A stretch of 64,000 nucleotides of DNA. Origin: Proteinivorax hydrogeniformans. Lineage in GTDB: Bacteria; Bacillota; Proteinivoracia; Proteinivoracales; Proteinivoracaceae. The DNA is taken from assembly GCF_040515995.1 (NCBI RefSeq), contig NZ_CP159485.1, forward strand, positions 1,488,001-1,552,000. Reading direction: 5' to 3'. Made by a program: the position numbers and the translations under genes. Under the pieces are notes generated by a model. That model was given only the letters and a program-made list of their open reading frames with translations. It searched no databases and was not told the DNA's origin. Shown here one piece after another: positions 36,650 to 44,554 of the stretch (its first letter is position 1; every line of letters begins with the position of its first letter).

Positions 36650-37700
36650 AAAAACCCACAATATCAAGGGTTTCGGCATTAGCTAGACGAATTTCATACC
36701 CCTGTTGAGAGTTTATAGGTTTTACTATTGGCTTTAATGATAAGGTATCTTGCTTGACAACTTTAGCTAGCACACCGTTACTTAATTTTACTTTTGAGCC
36801 GTTAGGGTATGCAACAACAGCGTCTAAAAAAGCTTTAACTATTTCAGTTGGAAATAAAGAGTTACAAGTCCCCATAAATAGCTCCATCGCTTCTTTAGGT
36901 GAGAACGCTTTTCTATAGCTTCTATGTGAAGTAATAGCGGTATACATGTCACAAATTCCTACTACGTAGGAAAGCTTGTGTGTCTTATTCTCCTTCAACC
37001 CTCTAGGATAGCCTGAGCCGGAAAATCTTTCATGGTGTTGCAAAGCAATCTGGCAGCATACCAGTGGTATATTATCTTCTAATTCCTTTAAAATCACAAA
37101 TCCTAAAGATGGGTGCTTTTTTATTTGTGCAAACTCTTCATCGCTCAATTTGCCGGGGTTTCTTGAAATTTGCAATGAAACTTTTGTCTTGCCTATATCA
37201 TGTATTAGCGCCCCTAACCCTAAATTGAATAATGTTGTACGTGTTAATCTTAACTTCTCACCTACTACCAGAGATAGTGCGCATACGTCCAAAGAGTGTT
37301 CATACGTATAATTGTCTATCAAGCGTAAGTGCGCAAAATGAACTAGCAAAGAAGTTTTATTGAGCATAAATGAGACAATCTCTTCAATAACTTCGTTAAG
37401 AATAACTGATCTAGTATTAGATTTACTAAATGTATTAGCTTTTTGTAATAAAATGTCTTTTAAAGGCTGTCTTGATATCGCTTTTATCGCTTCATCTCTA
37501 TTTCCTTCTAAAGGCTGTATAAGGCCAAGATCCTCACCAGTAGTTACATAAATAGTTCTAACTCCATGTTTGGATAGCTTATCCTTAGTTGCTTTTCTCA
37601 ATTTAGTGCCTTCAGCTAGTAGAATGTTACCGTTACTATCTTTAACTGGCATAGCTAATGTATCTCCCTCATTAGCTAAGTCGATAAAAACTCTACGCAT
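36642..37700 (-). CDS. HD-GYP domain protein (probable c-di-GMP phosphodiesterase)
   Basis: The 352-residue protein has an N-terminal beta-rich region of about 50 residues and a C-terminal HD-GYP domain with the metal-binding IHDIGK, HHERFSGSGYPRGL and a conserved CDMYTAITSHRSY. HD-GYP proteins hydrolyse cyclic di-GMP, linking to motility or sporulation. There is no membrane segment. It lies between rnhB (overlap 8 bases) and yraN, an insertion into an otherwise conserved rnhB-yraN-comM neighbourhood. Confidence 0.9.
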   Translation of the reverse strand: MRRVFIDLANEGDTLAMPVKDSNGNILLAEGTKLRKATKDKLSKHGVRTIYVTTGEDLGLIQPLEGNRDEAIKAISRQPLKDILLQKANTFSKSNTRSVILNEVIEEIVSFMLNKTSLLVHFAHLRLIDNYTYEHSLDVCALSLVVGEKLRLTRTTLFNLGLGALIHDIGKTKVSLQISRNPGKLSDEEFAQIKKHPSLGFVILKELEDNIPLVCCQIALQHHERFSGSGYPRGLKENKTHKLSYVVGICDMYTAITSHRSYRKAFSPKEAMELFMGTCNSLFPTEIVKAFLDAVVAYPNGSKVKLSNGVLAKVVKQDTLSLKPIVKPINSQQGYEIRLANAETLDIVGFYE

Positions 37701-38460
37701 TTTTACCCACCTCTTTTACTCCTTTAAAAGTAATTCTATGAATTGGGGTTACGCCATAAGTTTGAATAGCATCTAAGTGCTCCTTAGTTGGGTAGCCTTT
37801 GTTTTGGCTAAATCCATACTCCGGATAAAGCTTGTCCATTTCTTCCATATAGCGATCCCTATACACTTTCGCTAAAATAGAGGCAGCAGCTATGCTGCCA
37901 CACTTGTCATCACCTTTTATAATAGATTTTTGTTTTAATTTAGTCTCTATCGCAAAATTTCCGTCTATTAATATTAGGCTATCAGGTTTAGCTACCCTCT
38001 CGACACTATTTTTCATCGCTAATTTAGTAGCATTTAATATGTTTAGCTCATCGATGATATCATTGTCAATAAACTGTACATCGAAGTAAAGGGCTTGCTC
38101 CTCAATTTCAGAAGCTAAAGCTTCTCTTTGTGACGAATTTAATCGCTTTGAGTCTTTAACTCCCACAAGATTAGGCCTATTATTAAACGTTACTGCCGCA
38201 GCAACTACCGGCCCGGCAACTGGGCCTCTCCCTGCTTCGTCACATCCAACCACTTTATAGTTGGATGATTCTTCCCACTCCCATAGCTTTAAATAACTTT
38301 TGTAGCCATTAATTTTTCTATTTAAAGAAGCTAATATTTTTTGTACTCCCTTTCGACTGTCATTCTTTAGCTGAGGTATAAGAGCATTTAATTGGTCTAT
38401 CGAGCTTTCATTAACTCTTTGTTTAATCTGTTGTATCGAAGCATCTTGTACTTTAATAAT
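37693..38460 (-). CDS. rnhB: Ribonuclease HII, probably starting at AUU
   Basis: RNase HII removes ribonucleotides from DNA. The catalytic acidic motif is in VGCDEAGRGP, followed by DSKRLN, and IIKGDDKCGSIAAASILAK and KGYPTKEHLD downstream. A GTG at 38253 would start just before the motif. However, the frame is open upstream to a stop at 38464-38466 and encodes a region that I match to the N-terminal extension of Bacillus-type RNase HII, including NDSRKGVQ. No ATG, GTG, TTG or CTG lies in that 210-base extension. AAAGGGGTGA precedes two ATT codons at 38460 and 38457, so AUU is the likely start. Confidence 0.9.
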   Translation of the reverse strand: MIKVQDASIQQIKQRVNESSIDQLNALIPQLKNDSRKGVQKILASLNRKINGYKSYLKLWEWEESSNYKVVGCDEAGRGPVAGPVVAAAVTFNNRPNLVGVKDSKRLNSSQREALASEIEEQALYFDVQFIDNDIIDELNILNATKLAMKNSVERVAKPDSLILIDGNFAIETKLKQKSIIKGDDKCGSIAAASILAKVYRDRYMEEMDKLYPEYGFSQNKGYPTKEHLDAIQTYGVTPIHRITFKGVKEVGKNA

Positions 38461-38525
38461 AATTCACCCCTTTGTATAGTATATTTTTTCGACCTTTTTT
38501 AGCAAAAACCCTTTTTAAAATGAAT

Positions 38526-38553
38526 ATATTAAATGGCACATTGAAAATATCAA
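38526..38553 (-). promoter_or_regulatory. Promoter of the rnhB operon
   Basis: TTGATA (complement of 38548-38553), a 16-base spacer and TAATAT (complement of 38526-38531) form a good sigma-A match. It lies between the rbgA terminator and the rnhB ribosome site, leaving a leader of about 60 bases. Confidence 0.6.
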
Positions 38554-38554
38554 T

Positions 38555-38588
38555 TAAAAATAACCACTTAATGATAGGTTAAGTGGTT
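38555..38588 (-). terminator. Intrinsic terminator downstream of rbgA
   Basis: AACCACTTAA (38562-38571) and TTAAGTGGTT (38579-38588) form a perfect 10-bp stem with a 7-base loop, followed in the minus-strand transcript by a U-rich tract. It ends the ffh-rplS-lepB-rbgA region. Confidence 0.85.
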
Positions 38589-38600
38589 AGTGTAGTGGGC

Positions 38601-39452
38601 TTAATCAACCTCACTAATATTATCTAAAGTAACATTACCTAACAATCCTTTGCGGAATTCTCGAACCAAAATTTCGCTTATTTTTGCAAGGTCAGGGTGT
38701 CCCTGTGGTAGCAATATTCTCCGATTTATCGCCGCCTGCTCTATAAAATGATCAGGACCTAAGGACATATCTATGTCATATCTTTTACTTAGGTCACTTT
38801 GATAGTCCCTTATCAAAACCTTGATAAGCCTCCTTGCCATATCCTCCACATTAACAATTTCATCTTTTATGGCGCCAGTAACCGCTAAGCGAAAGCCAAC
38901 TTCATCATCATCAAACTTAGGCCACAACACTCCTGGTGTATCCATAAGCTCTATTTTATCTTTAGTGCGTATCCACTGTTTCTGCTTAGTAACACCTGGT
39001 TTATCTCCCGTTTTTGCAGCTGCTCTGCTAGCAACTTTGTTAATAAAAGTTGATTTGCCTACATTCGGTATGCCAAGAACCATAGCTCTTGTTGGTTTAT
39101 TTATTTTAATGTTTAGTTTTTTATACTTGCTTTTTGAAACAGCTTTTTTCTTTGCTAACTCAATAACCTTTTTCCATTGATTTTGGGAATTTAAGTTTAC
39201 AGCTATTGCGTCAGTATTCATGTCTTTAAAATATTCAAGCCAAATATTTGTTTTGGTTGGGTCGGCTAAGTCAGACTTAGTTAAAGCGATCACCTTAGGT
39301 TTATCTTTAACAATCTCGTTAATGTCAGGATTTCTACTACTTAACGGTATTCTTCCATCAACTAATTCCACAATTACATCGCAAAGCTTTAAATTCTCCT
39401 TTATTAATGCTTTGGTCTTGACCATATGTCCAGGGTACCATTGATATTGCAT
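38601..39452 (-). CDS. rbgA: Ribosome biogenesis GTPase RbgA (YlqF)
   Basis: RbgA assembles the late 50S subunit. The 283-residue protein is a circularly permuted GTPase with the G-motif order G4-G1-G3: TKSDL, then GIPNVGKST, then DTPGVLWP. The typical MQYQWYPGHM start is at the ATG at 39452, behind AAGGAAGTGAT; the GTG 9 bases upstream lies in the ribosome site. It follows lepB, as in many Firmicutes. Confidence 0.96.
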   Translation of the reverse strand: MQYQWYPGHMVKTKALIKENLKLCDVIVELVDGRIPLSSRNPDINEIVKDKPKVIALTKSDLADPTKTNIWLEYFKDMNTDAIAVNLNSQNQWKKVIELAKKKAVSKSKYKKLNIKINKPTRAMVLGIPNVGKSTFINKVASRAAAKTGDKPGVTKQKQWIRTKDKIELMDTPGVLWPKFDDDEVGFRLAVTGAIKDEIVNVEDMARRLIKVLIRDYQSDLSKRYDIDMSLGPDHFIEQAAINRRILLPQGHPDLAKISEILVREFRKGLLGNVTLDNISEVD

Positions 39453-39483
39453 AATTATCACTTCCTTTGTGCTATGTTAGGTT

Positions 39484-40008
39484 CTATTGTTTTACAGCAA
39501 AGTAGTTTAGCTGAGAAAGCGGCCAGTAGCGCAAAAATGTCTTACCTCTAACATCGTCTGTAGAAATAAAGCCAACCTCATTATTTCGGCTATCAACACT
39601 GTTACTTCTGTTGTCACCAAGCACAAAAATCATTCCTTCAGGCACATTCACTGGTCCATAATTTTGTCCTGAGTACCCTTGCAAAATATACTCTTCTGTA
39701 ACTGGCTCTTTGTTGATAAACAAAGCTCCATTTTTAATTTCTATCTTATCGTTTGCAGTACCTATAACCCTTTTAATCAACACTCTTTCTTCATCCACAG
39801 GATAAGGGAATACCACTATATCACCAAAGTCAGGGTCCCTAAAGTTATATATAAATTTGTTAACTAAAACCCTCTCTTGATTAATAAAAGTAGGCTCCAT
39901 TGATCTGCCGTCAACAATAAAGCTTTCCATAAAAAAACCTCTTATAATCAACGCAAGTATTATTGCAACAGCAATAGACTTGCCCCACTCTTTAAGTTCA
40001 TTGAGCAT
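39484..40008 (-). CDS. lepB: Signal peptidase I (LepB paralogue 1)
   Basis: This type I signal peptidase cleaves secretory signal peptides. The 174-residue protein has one N-terminal membrane helix (about residues 10-27), the nucleophile S36 in DGRSMEPT, the general base K79 in VLIKRVIG, and the conserved GDNRSNSVDSR box. It lies just downstream of a shorter lepB paralogue, with 24 bases between them. Confidence 0.95.
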   Translation of the reverse strand: MLNELKEWGKSIAVAIILALIIRGFFMESFIVDGRSMEPTFINQERVLVNKFIYNFRDPDFGDIVVFPYPVDEERVLIKRVIGTANDKIEIKNGALFINKEPVTEEYILQGYSGQNYGPVNVPEGMIFVLGDNRSNSVDSRNNEVGFISTDDVRGKTFLRYWPLSQLNYFAVKQ

Positions 40009-40032
40009 AGCTATAACACCTCTACTTTATAT

Positions 40033-40482
40033 TTACAGGGGCGGCCAAAATTTTAATAATATTTTTCCGATGACCTTATCTTCTTTTACCGGTCCATTGT
40101 GTCTACTATCTATACTAACAGAGTGATTTTTCCCTAATACAAAAAATTCATCGTTTGCCAAACTGTATGCAAATTCACCTGTTTTATTATATCCAACCTT
40201 TGCATCATTCACATATAATTTTCTTCCATCAGAAGATACGTAGTCACTAGGACCAGCAACAACTTTCTTGATGTTAATTACACCACTTTCGTCAAAAAAA
40301 GCTATTATATCCCCTTGCGAAGGGTTAACCCTTTTATAGCTTAACACTAAGTCACCTTCTGAAAATAGCGGCTTCATAGAGTCTCCATAAACTTTATAAG
40401 CATTAAATAGATAAGTGTTAACTACTGTAGTCAATACTAAAACTATCACAGCTATTTCTATAAACTCTATCCATTTACGCAA
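40033..40482 (-). CDS. lepB: Signal peptidase I (LepB paralogue 2, TTG start)
   Basis: This 149-residue paralogue has one membrane helix (about residues 8-26), nucleophile S35 in YGDSMKP, general base K72 in INIKKVV, and GKNHSVSIDSRHNG. The GDN box reads GKN, with Asp replaced by Lys. The start is a TTG at 40482 with AAGGGGAG 7 bases upstream. A longer frame reaches into rplS, but that part merely reads the rplS sequence in another frame. A terminator separates it from rplS, and no own promoter is seen, so expression probably depends on read-through. Confidence 0.9.
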   Translation of the reverse strand: MRKWIEFIEIAVIVLVLTTVVNTYLFNAYKVYGDSMKPLFSEGDLVLSYKRVNPSQGDIIAFFDESGVINIKKVVAGPSDYVSSDGRKLYVNDAKVGYNKTGEFAYSLANDEFFVLGKNHSVSIDSRHNGPVKEDKVIGKILLKFWPPL

Positions 40483-40515
40483 AAAAGGTCTCCCCTTTAT
40501 AGAAATTTTATGTAT

Positions 40516-40548
40516 AAAAAAGGGGCTGAATAACAGCCCTCTTTTTTT
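40516..40548 (-). terminator. Terminator between rplS and lepB
   Basis: GGGCTG and CAGCCC form the core of a stem (about 40523-40539), with A-runs before and U-runs after in the transcript. It overlaps the rplS stop and may limit expression of the downstream lepB genes relative to rplS. Confidence 0.75.
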
Positions 40549-40894
40549 ATCGTCTAACGGCATCTTTAATTCTTGCAGCTTTACCTGTAAGGTTACGCAG
40601 GTAATATAGCTTAGCTCTTCTAACTTTTCCGCGACGCTTAACTTCAATTTTGTCAATTCTTGGAGAATGTACTGGAAAGGTTCTTTCCATGCCAACTCCA
40701 TAAGAGATTCTACGCACAGTAAAAGTTTCTCTTGCTGAGCCACCTTGCCTCTTAATAACAACTCCTTCAAAAACCTGAATTCTCTCTCTGTTACCCTCCA
40801 CTACCTTAACGTGAACTCTAACAGTGTCTCCAGCTTTAAAGTTAGGAATGTCATTTTTCATTTGCTCTTTTTCAAGCTCTCTTATAATTTCCAT
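40547..40894 (-). CDS. rplS: 50S ribosomal protein L19
   Basis: L19 sits at the 30S-50S interface. The 115-residue protein matches the family with [28 protein letters not shown] and [14 protein letters not shown]. It starts with GGAGG upstream. It has its own strong promoter and a structured leader after trmD, so it can be regulated separately from the trmD genes. Confidence 0.98.
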   Translation of the reverse strand: MEIIRELEKEQMKNDIPNFKAGDTVRVHVKVVEGNRERIQVFEGVVIKRQGGSARETFTVRRISYGVGMERTFPVHSPRIDKIEVKRRGKVRRAKLYYLRNLTGKAARIKDAVRR

Positions 40895-40956
40895 GTTCTG
40901 TTGCCTCCTTCCTTCATAGCCGTTCTTGTCCGCAGACAGAGGACCGTCCGTAATCC
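40895..40956 (-). promoter_or_regulatory. Probable L19 leader RNA
   Basis: The untranslated leader from about 40956 to the rplS ribosome site includes GGACGGTCC and the complementary stretches GTCTGCGGAC and AGAACGGCT, which can form one or two stems. Ribosomal L19 leaders in Firmicutes have a similar size and place upstream of rplS, and are thought to allow feedback by L19. I recognise it by position and motifs; the full consensus was not compared. Confidence 0.55.
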
Positions 40957-40962
40957 CACTAA

Positions 40963-40991
40963 ATTATAGCATAATATTTACGTTTTTACAA
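40963..40991 (-). promoter_or_regulatory. rplS promoter with extended -10
   Basis: TTGTAA (complement of 40986-40991), 17 bases and TATAAT (complement of 40963-40968) with an upstream TG one base before the -10 box form a strong sigma-A promoter in the gap between trmD and rplS. Confidence 0.8.
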
Positions 40992-40999
40992 ACGTTTTT

Positions 41000-41686
41000 T
41001 TAGTTGTTTGTTTTAAAACCCAATAAATCAGGACGCTTTTTTTTAGTTATCCTTACAGATTGGTTGTGACGCCATTTATCTATCTCAGCATGATTACCTG
41101 ATAGCAAAACATCAGGAACTTTTAGCCCTCTAAACTCCATTGGCCTAGTATAATGCGGGTGTTCTAATAGCCCATTTTGAAAGGAATCATTTAGGTATGA
41201 TTCTTGTTTTGGCAAAACACCCGGGATAACTCGGGTTATAGCGTCAATTACCACCATAGCCGGCAGCTCTCCGCCTGTCAAAACATAGTCACCGATAGAA
41301 ATTTCCCTTGTTACGAATTGATCAATAACTCTTTGATCGATTCCTTCATAATGTCCACATAATATAATCATATGCTTTTTTTGTAAAAGCTTGTGACACA
41401 GCTGTTGTTGAAACTGCTGACCTGTAGGGGTCATTAGCACAATTTCAGTTTCTTTATCATAGCCAATGTCTTCTATAGCCCGAAAAAATGGTTCTGGTTT
41501 CATAACCATCCCAGCGCCGCCGCCATAAGGATAGTCATCTACCTTATTATGCTTATCTCGGCTATATTTTCTTAGGTCATGAATATTTAACTGTATATGC
41601 TCTTCTGTAATAGCTCTTTTAATAATACTTTGAGAAAAGGGAGATTCAAACATTTCTGGAAAAATAGTTATTACATCAACTATCAA
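41000..41686 (-). CDS. trmD: tRNA (guanine-37-N1) methyltransferase
   Basis: TrmD methylates G37 of tRNA to keep the reading frame. The 228-residue SPOUT enzyme has VDVITIFPEMF at the start, the knot motif LCGHYEGIDQRV, and SIGDYVLTGGELPAM. It overlaps rimM by 4 bases, the usual order rimM-trmD-rplS. Confidence 0.98.
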   Translation of the reverse strand: MIVDVITIFPEMFESPFSQSIIKRAITEEHIQLNIHDLRKYSRDKHNKVDDYPYGGGAGMVMKPEPFFRAIEDIGYDKETEIVLMTPTGQQFQQQLCHKLLQKKHMIILCGHYEGIDQRVIDQFVTREISIGDYVLTGGELPAMVVIDAITRVIPGVLPKQESYLNDSFQNGLLEHPHYTRPMEFRGLKVPDVLLSGNHAEIDKWRHNQSVRITKKKRPDLLGFKTNN

Positions 41687-42177
41687 TCTAACAAGCCCTC
41701 CATAGGAGTAATGATTATCTGTTTCTTGCTTGTATCTACTTTTTTTACAACTTTTTTAAGTGCTGGAATTAAATATTCCTTTTCTCCCTTTACTACATAA
41801 ACATCATTACTGCCAGTTTGTTTTACTGAAGTGAGAACACCTAAATACTCCCCTGCGTCAGTATAGACCTTACAACCTTCTAGATCAAAGACATAAAATT
41901 TCCCTTCAGGCAAAGGCTTAACATCTGTCTTGTTTATTTCTAGGTACTTATTTACTAGATGGGTAACTTCATTTATATTATCATACCCACTAAACTTTAT
42001 ACAAAACTGGTTCTTGTGGGGTCTGCTTTTTTCAATTGTAAAAATTTCATTTTCTATATATAACTCTTCTCCACTACAAAATCTTTCTTCAAATTCTGTT
42101 AACGAAACTACTTTAACTTCGCCTTTAACTCCGTGGGTAGTTACAATTTTACCAACTTTTACTTTCTCATCAATCAT
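41683..42177 (-). CDS. rimM: 16S rRNA processing protein RimM
   Basis: RimM binds S19 and helps mature the 30S head. The 164-residue protein has the N-terminal beta-barrel with VGKIVTTHGVKGEVKV and a C-terminal PRC-barrel with YLIPALKKVV. I start it at the ATG at 42177 behind GGTGAT; an upstream in-frame ATG at 42198 has no ribosome site. A strong terminator separates it from khpA, so its own promoter or read-through is needed. Confidence 0.95.
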   Translation of the reverse strand: MIDEKVKVGKIVTTHGVKGEVKVVSLTEFEERFCSGEELYIENEIFTIEKSRPHKNQFCIKFSGYDNINEVTHLVNKYLEINKTDVKPLPEGKFYVFDLEGCKVYTDAGEYLGVLTSVKQTGSNDVYVVKGEKEYLIPALKKVVKKVDTSKKQIIITPMEGLLD

Positions 42178-42202
42178 ATTATCACCACTTTTTTTCATCT
42201 AA

Positions 42203-42234
42203 AAATAGGGTTAGAATTTAATCTAACCCTATTT
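42203..42234 (-). terminator. Intrinsic terminator between khpA and rimM
   Basis: AAATAGGGTTAGA (42203-42215) and TCTAACCCTATTT (42222-42234) form a perfect 13-bp stem with a 6-base loop, followed by a U-stretch in the minus-strand transcript. It overlaps the khpA stop codon. It splits the usually continuous rpsP-khpA-rimM-trmD unit. Confidence 0.85.
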
Positions 42235-42462
42235 GTCAACAATATCCACAATTACTTTTTGGTTGTTTCTTGAGGCTGCAGCATTAACCACAGTTCTTAG
42301 TGCTTTGGCAATTTTTCCTTTTTTGCCAATAACCTTCCCCATATCTTCTTTAGCTACCTTTAAAGAAATTATAGATTCATTGCCATTTTGCTTTTCGATA
42401 ACCTCTACCTCATCACTTTTAGCAACTAAAGATTTTGCAACAAATTCAACAAGATCCTTCAT
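42229..42462 (-). CDS. khpA: KhpA-type KH-domain RNA-binding protein (YlqC)
   Basis: The 77-residue protein is a single KH domain with the RNA-binding loop GKVIGKKGKIAKALRTVV. KhpA pairs with KhpB in RNA binding in Gram-positives. It lies between rpsP and rimM, as in most Firmicutes. Confidence 0.94.
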   Translation of the reverse strand: MKDLVEFVAKSLVAKSDEVEVIEKQNGNESIISLKVAKEDMGKVIGKKGKIAKALRTVVNAAASRNNQKVIVDIVDK

Positions 42463-42485
42463 CCTAAAGACCTCCTAACAGATAT

Positions 42486-42731
42486 CTAGCCAATTATCTC
42501 AGCTTTTTTAAGTAAGGTCTTAACAGTATCTGATGGCTGAGCTCCTTTGTTTAACCAATCTTGTGCTTTATCTGCATCGATTTTAAGTTCAACCGGTTCA
42601 GTTCTAGGGTTGTAGTAACCTAACTCCTCGATAAAACGACCATCTCTTGGTGCTCTTGAATCAGCCACTACCACTCTATAAAAAGGTCTCTTTTTAGAAC
42701 CCATTCTTTTAAGTCTCATTTTTACTGCCAT
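42486..42731 (-). CDS. rpsP: 30S ribosomal protein S16
   Basis: S16 is a small assembly protein of the 30S subunit. The 81 residues show the family pattern [20 protein letters not shown] with [21 protein letters not shown]. It follows ffh by 32 bases, as expected, and has an AGGAGG ribosome site. Confidence 0.98.
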   Translation of the reverse strand: MAVKMRLKRMGSKKRPFYRVVVADSRAPRDGRFIEELGYYNPRTEPVELKIDADKAQDWLNKGAQPSDTVKTLLKKAEIIG

Positions 42732-42763
42732 ACTTTCACCTCCTTTACAATGCTAAAAACTAT

Positions 42764-44095
42764 CTAAAAGAAAGGTAATCCGCCCTTCCCTTTTTGCATA
42801 CTTTTTTCCATCGAGCTAAACTGTTTCATCATTTTTTTCATCTGATCAAACTGTTTTAGCAGCCTATTAACATCTTGCACTTTTGTTCCACTTCCTAGGG
42901 CTATCCTTTTCCTTCTACTACCGTTAATAACTGAAGGGTTTGTTCTCTCTTCCTTAGTCATTGACTTAATAATAGCTTCTATTTTTACCAAATCTGCATC
43001 ATCTACAGATAGGCCTTTTAATTTTTTACTAGGCAACCCAGGAATCATACCTAGAATTTGATCTAATGATCCCATTTTTTTAATTTGCTCTAGCTGACTC
43101 ATAAAGTCATCAAATGTAAACTGCTGACTCTTCATTTTCTCTTGCAGTTCTTGGGCCTTTTCAACATCAATAGCCTGTTCAGCCTTTTCAATCAGTGATA
43201 GTACGTCACCCATACCTAAAATTCTTGATGCCATTCTATCAGGATGGAAAGGCTCAAGGTTTTCAACCTTTTCACCGGTTCCAATATATTTTATTGGTGC
43301 GCCAGTAACAGCTTTAATTGAGATAGCAGCTCCACCACGGGTATCGCCATCTAATTTTGTTAACACCACACCGGAAATGCCTAGTTTTTCATTAAAGTTT
43401 TGAGCGACATTTACAGCATCCTGTCCTGTCATTGAATCTACAACCAATAAAGTCTCACAAGGAGAAGTAGCCTTTTGGATTTCTTCTAGCTCAGACATCA
43501 ACTTTTCATCAACATGAAGCCTTCCGGCAGTATCAAAAATTAATATGTCGTGTCCATATTTTTTTGCATGCTCCATAGCCGCTTTACATATATTTACCGG
43601 ATTATTGTTAGTACCTAGTTGGAAAAAATCTATTTCCTCTTTTTCTGCCATTGATTCTAACTGTTTAATGGCTGCTGGTCGATAAATATCTGCAGCAACT
43701 AATAAAACCTTCTTATTATCGTCACTTAACTTTTTAGCAAGCTTTACCGACATTGTAGTTTTACCAGCACCTTGTAGGCCAACTAACATTATCGGAGCTG
43801 GATGAGAGTTCAGATTTAGACCTTCATTTTCTCCACCCATTAGCTCTTGGAGTTCATCTCTAACAATTTTTATTACTTGTTGACCAGGAGTGAGGCTGTT
43901 TAATATCTCTTGGCCCGTACTTTTCTCTCTTACAGTTTTTATGAATTTTTTTACAACCTGAAAGTTAACGTCAGCTTCTAAAAGGGCAACACGAACTTCA
44001 CGCATAGCTTCCTTGACATCTTTTTCAGATAGCTTTCCTTTTTTCTTAAGATTAGCAAAAACTCCTTGAAGTTTCTCTGATAAACCTTGAAGCAT
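42764..44095 (-). CDS. ffh: Signal recognition particle GTPase Ffh
   Basis: Ffh binds SRP RNA and signal sequences at the ribosome. The 443-residue protein starts at the ATG at 44095, behind AGAGGTGA. It has the N domain, G1 GLQGAGKTT, DTAGRLHVDE, TKLDGDTRGGAAIS, and the Met-rich C-terminal M domain ending in MKKMMKQFSSMEKSMQKGKG. It follows ylxM by 10 bases. Confidence 0.98.
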   Translation of the reverse strand: MLQGLSEKLQGVFANLKKKGKLSEKDVKEAMREVRVALLEADVNFQVVKKFIKTVREKSTGQEILNSLTPGQQVIKIVRDELQELMGGENEGLNLNSHPAPIMLVGLQGAGKTTMSVKLAKKLSDDNKKVLLVAADIYRPAAIKQLESMAEKEEIDFFQLGTNNNPVNICKAAMEHAKKYGHDILIFDTAGRLHVDEKLMSELEEIQKATSPCETLLVVDSMTGQDAVNVAQNFNEKLGISGVVLTKLDGDTRGGAAISIKAVTGAPIKYIGTGEKVENLEPFHPDRMASRILGMGDVLSLIEKAEQAIDVEKAQELQEKMKSQQFTFDDFMSQLEQIKKMGSLDQILGMIPGLPSKKLKGLSVDDADLVKIEAIIKSMTKEERTNPSVINGSRRKRIALGSGTKVQDVNRLLKQFDQMKKMMKQFSSMEKSMQKGKGGLPFF

Positions 44096-44105
44096 ATTTT
44101 CACCT

Positions 44106-44429
44106 CTAATTTTTATTAAGGTTTTGGTAAATCTTTTGTAACCTTGAATCATTTGTTACAGAAATTATGTCTTCTAAATCACCAATTGTTTTTTGAATAA
44201 GTTCTTCTTTAGCCAGTAAACCTAGCTTAGTTTCGTAATCATCTAAAAGGGAGGTTACCCTTTTTAATGTATCGTAAACAGCTTGACGACTAATATTAAC
44301 TTGTTTTGCTATTTCACCTAATGATAAGTCATGATGATAGTAAAGTTTAAATAGTTCTCTTTGTTTTTTAGTCAATAAAGGTTCATAGCAATCAAATAAA
44401 TCATTGAGATGTGTGATCTTTTCTAACAT
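44106..44429 (-). CDS. ylxM: YlxM family DNA-binding helix-turn-helix protein
   Basis: The 107-residue protein matches the YlxM/p13 family, which in Firmicutes is encoded next to ffh and is thought to assist the SRP system. The sigma-4-like helix-turn-helix LSLGEIAKQVNISRQAVYDTLKR is visible. It has its own promoter match at 44475-44503. Confidence 0.92.
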   Translation of the reverse strand: MLEKITHLNDLFDCYEPLLTKKQRELFKLYYHHDLSLGEIAKQVNISRQAVYDTLKRVTSLLDDYETKLGLLAKEELIQKTIGDLEDIISVTNDSRLQKIYQNLNKN

Positions 44430-44474
44430 CTAACACACCACTCTCTCTGTTAAGTTGTTTTACTTTACATAGAA

Positions 44475-44503
44475 ACTTTACCATGTTTATTTATGTTTGT
44501 CAA
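44475..44503 (-). promoter_or_regulatory. Promoter of ylxM-ffh
   Basis: TTGACA (complement of 44498-44503), 17 bases and TAAAGT (complement of 44475-44480), with TG one base before the -10 box, form a strong sigma-A promoter upstream of ylxM. Confidence 0.75.
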
Positions 44504-44554
44504 ACTTAGAATAACAATTTTTTAAATGGGTTTTAGCAATTCTCAAAAACGTCC

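Noticed and set aside
38254-38463. A frameshift or pseudogene explanation for the rnhB 5' region.
   Set aside because: The frame is continuous from 38463 into the catalytic domain with sensible family-like residues, and no alternative frame offers a start near the ribosome site. An AUU start is simpler, though sequencing error remains possible.
40483-40770. N-terminal extension of the first lepB gene into rplS.
   Set aside because: The extension reads the rplS coding sequence and a terminator in another frame. The TTG at 40482 with a good ribosome site gives a normal signal peptidase start.
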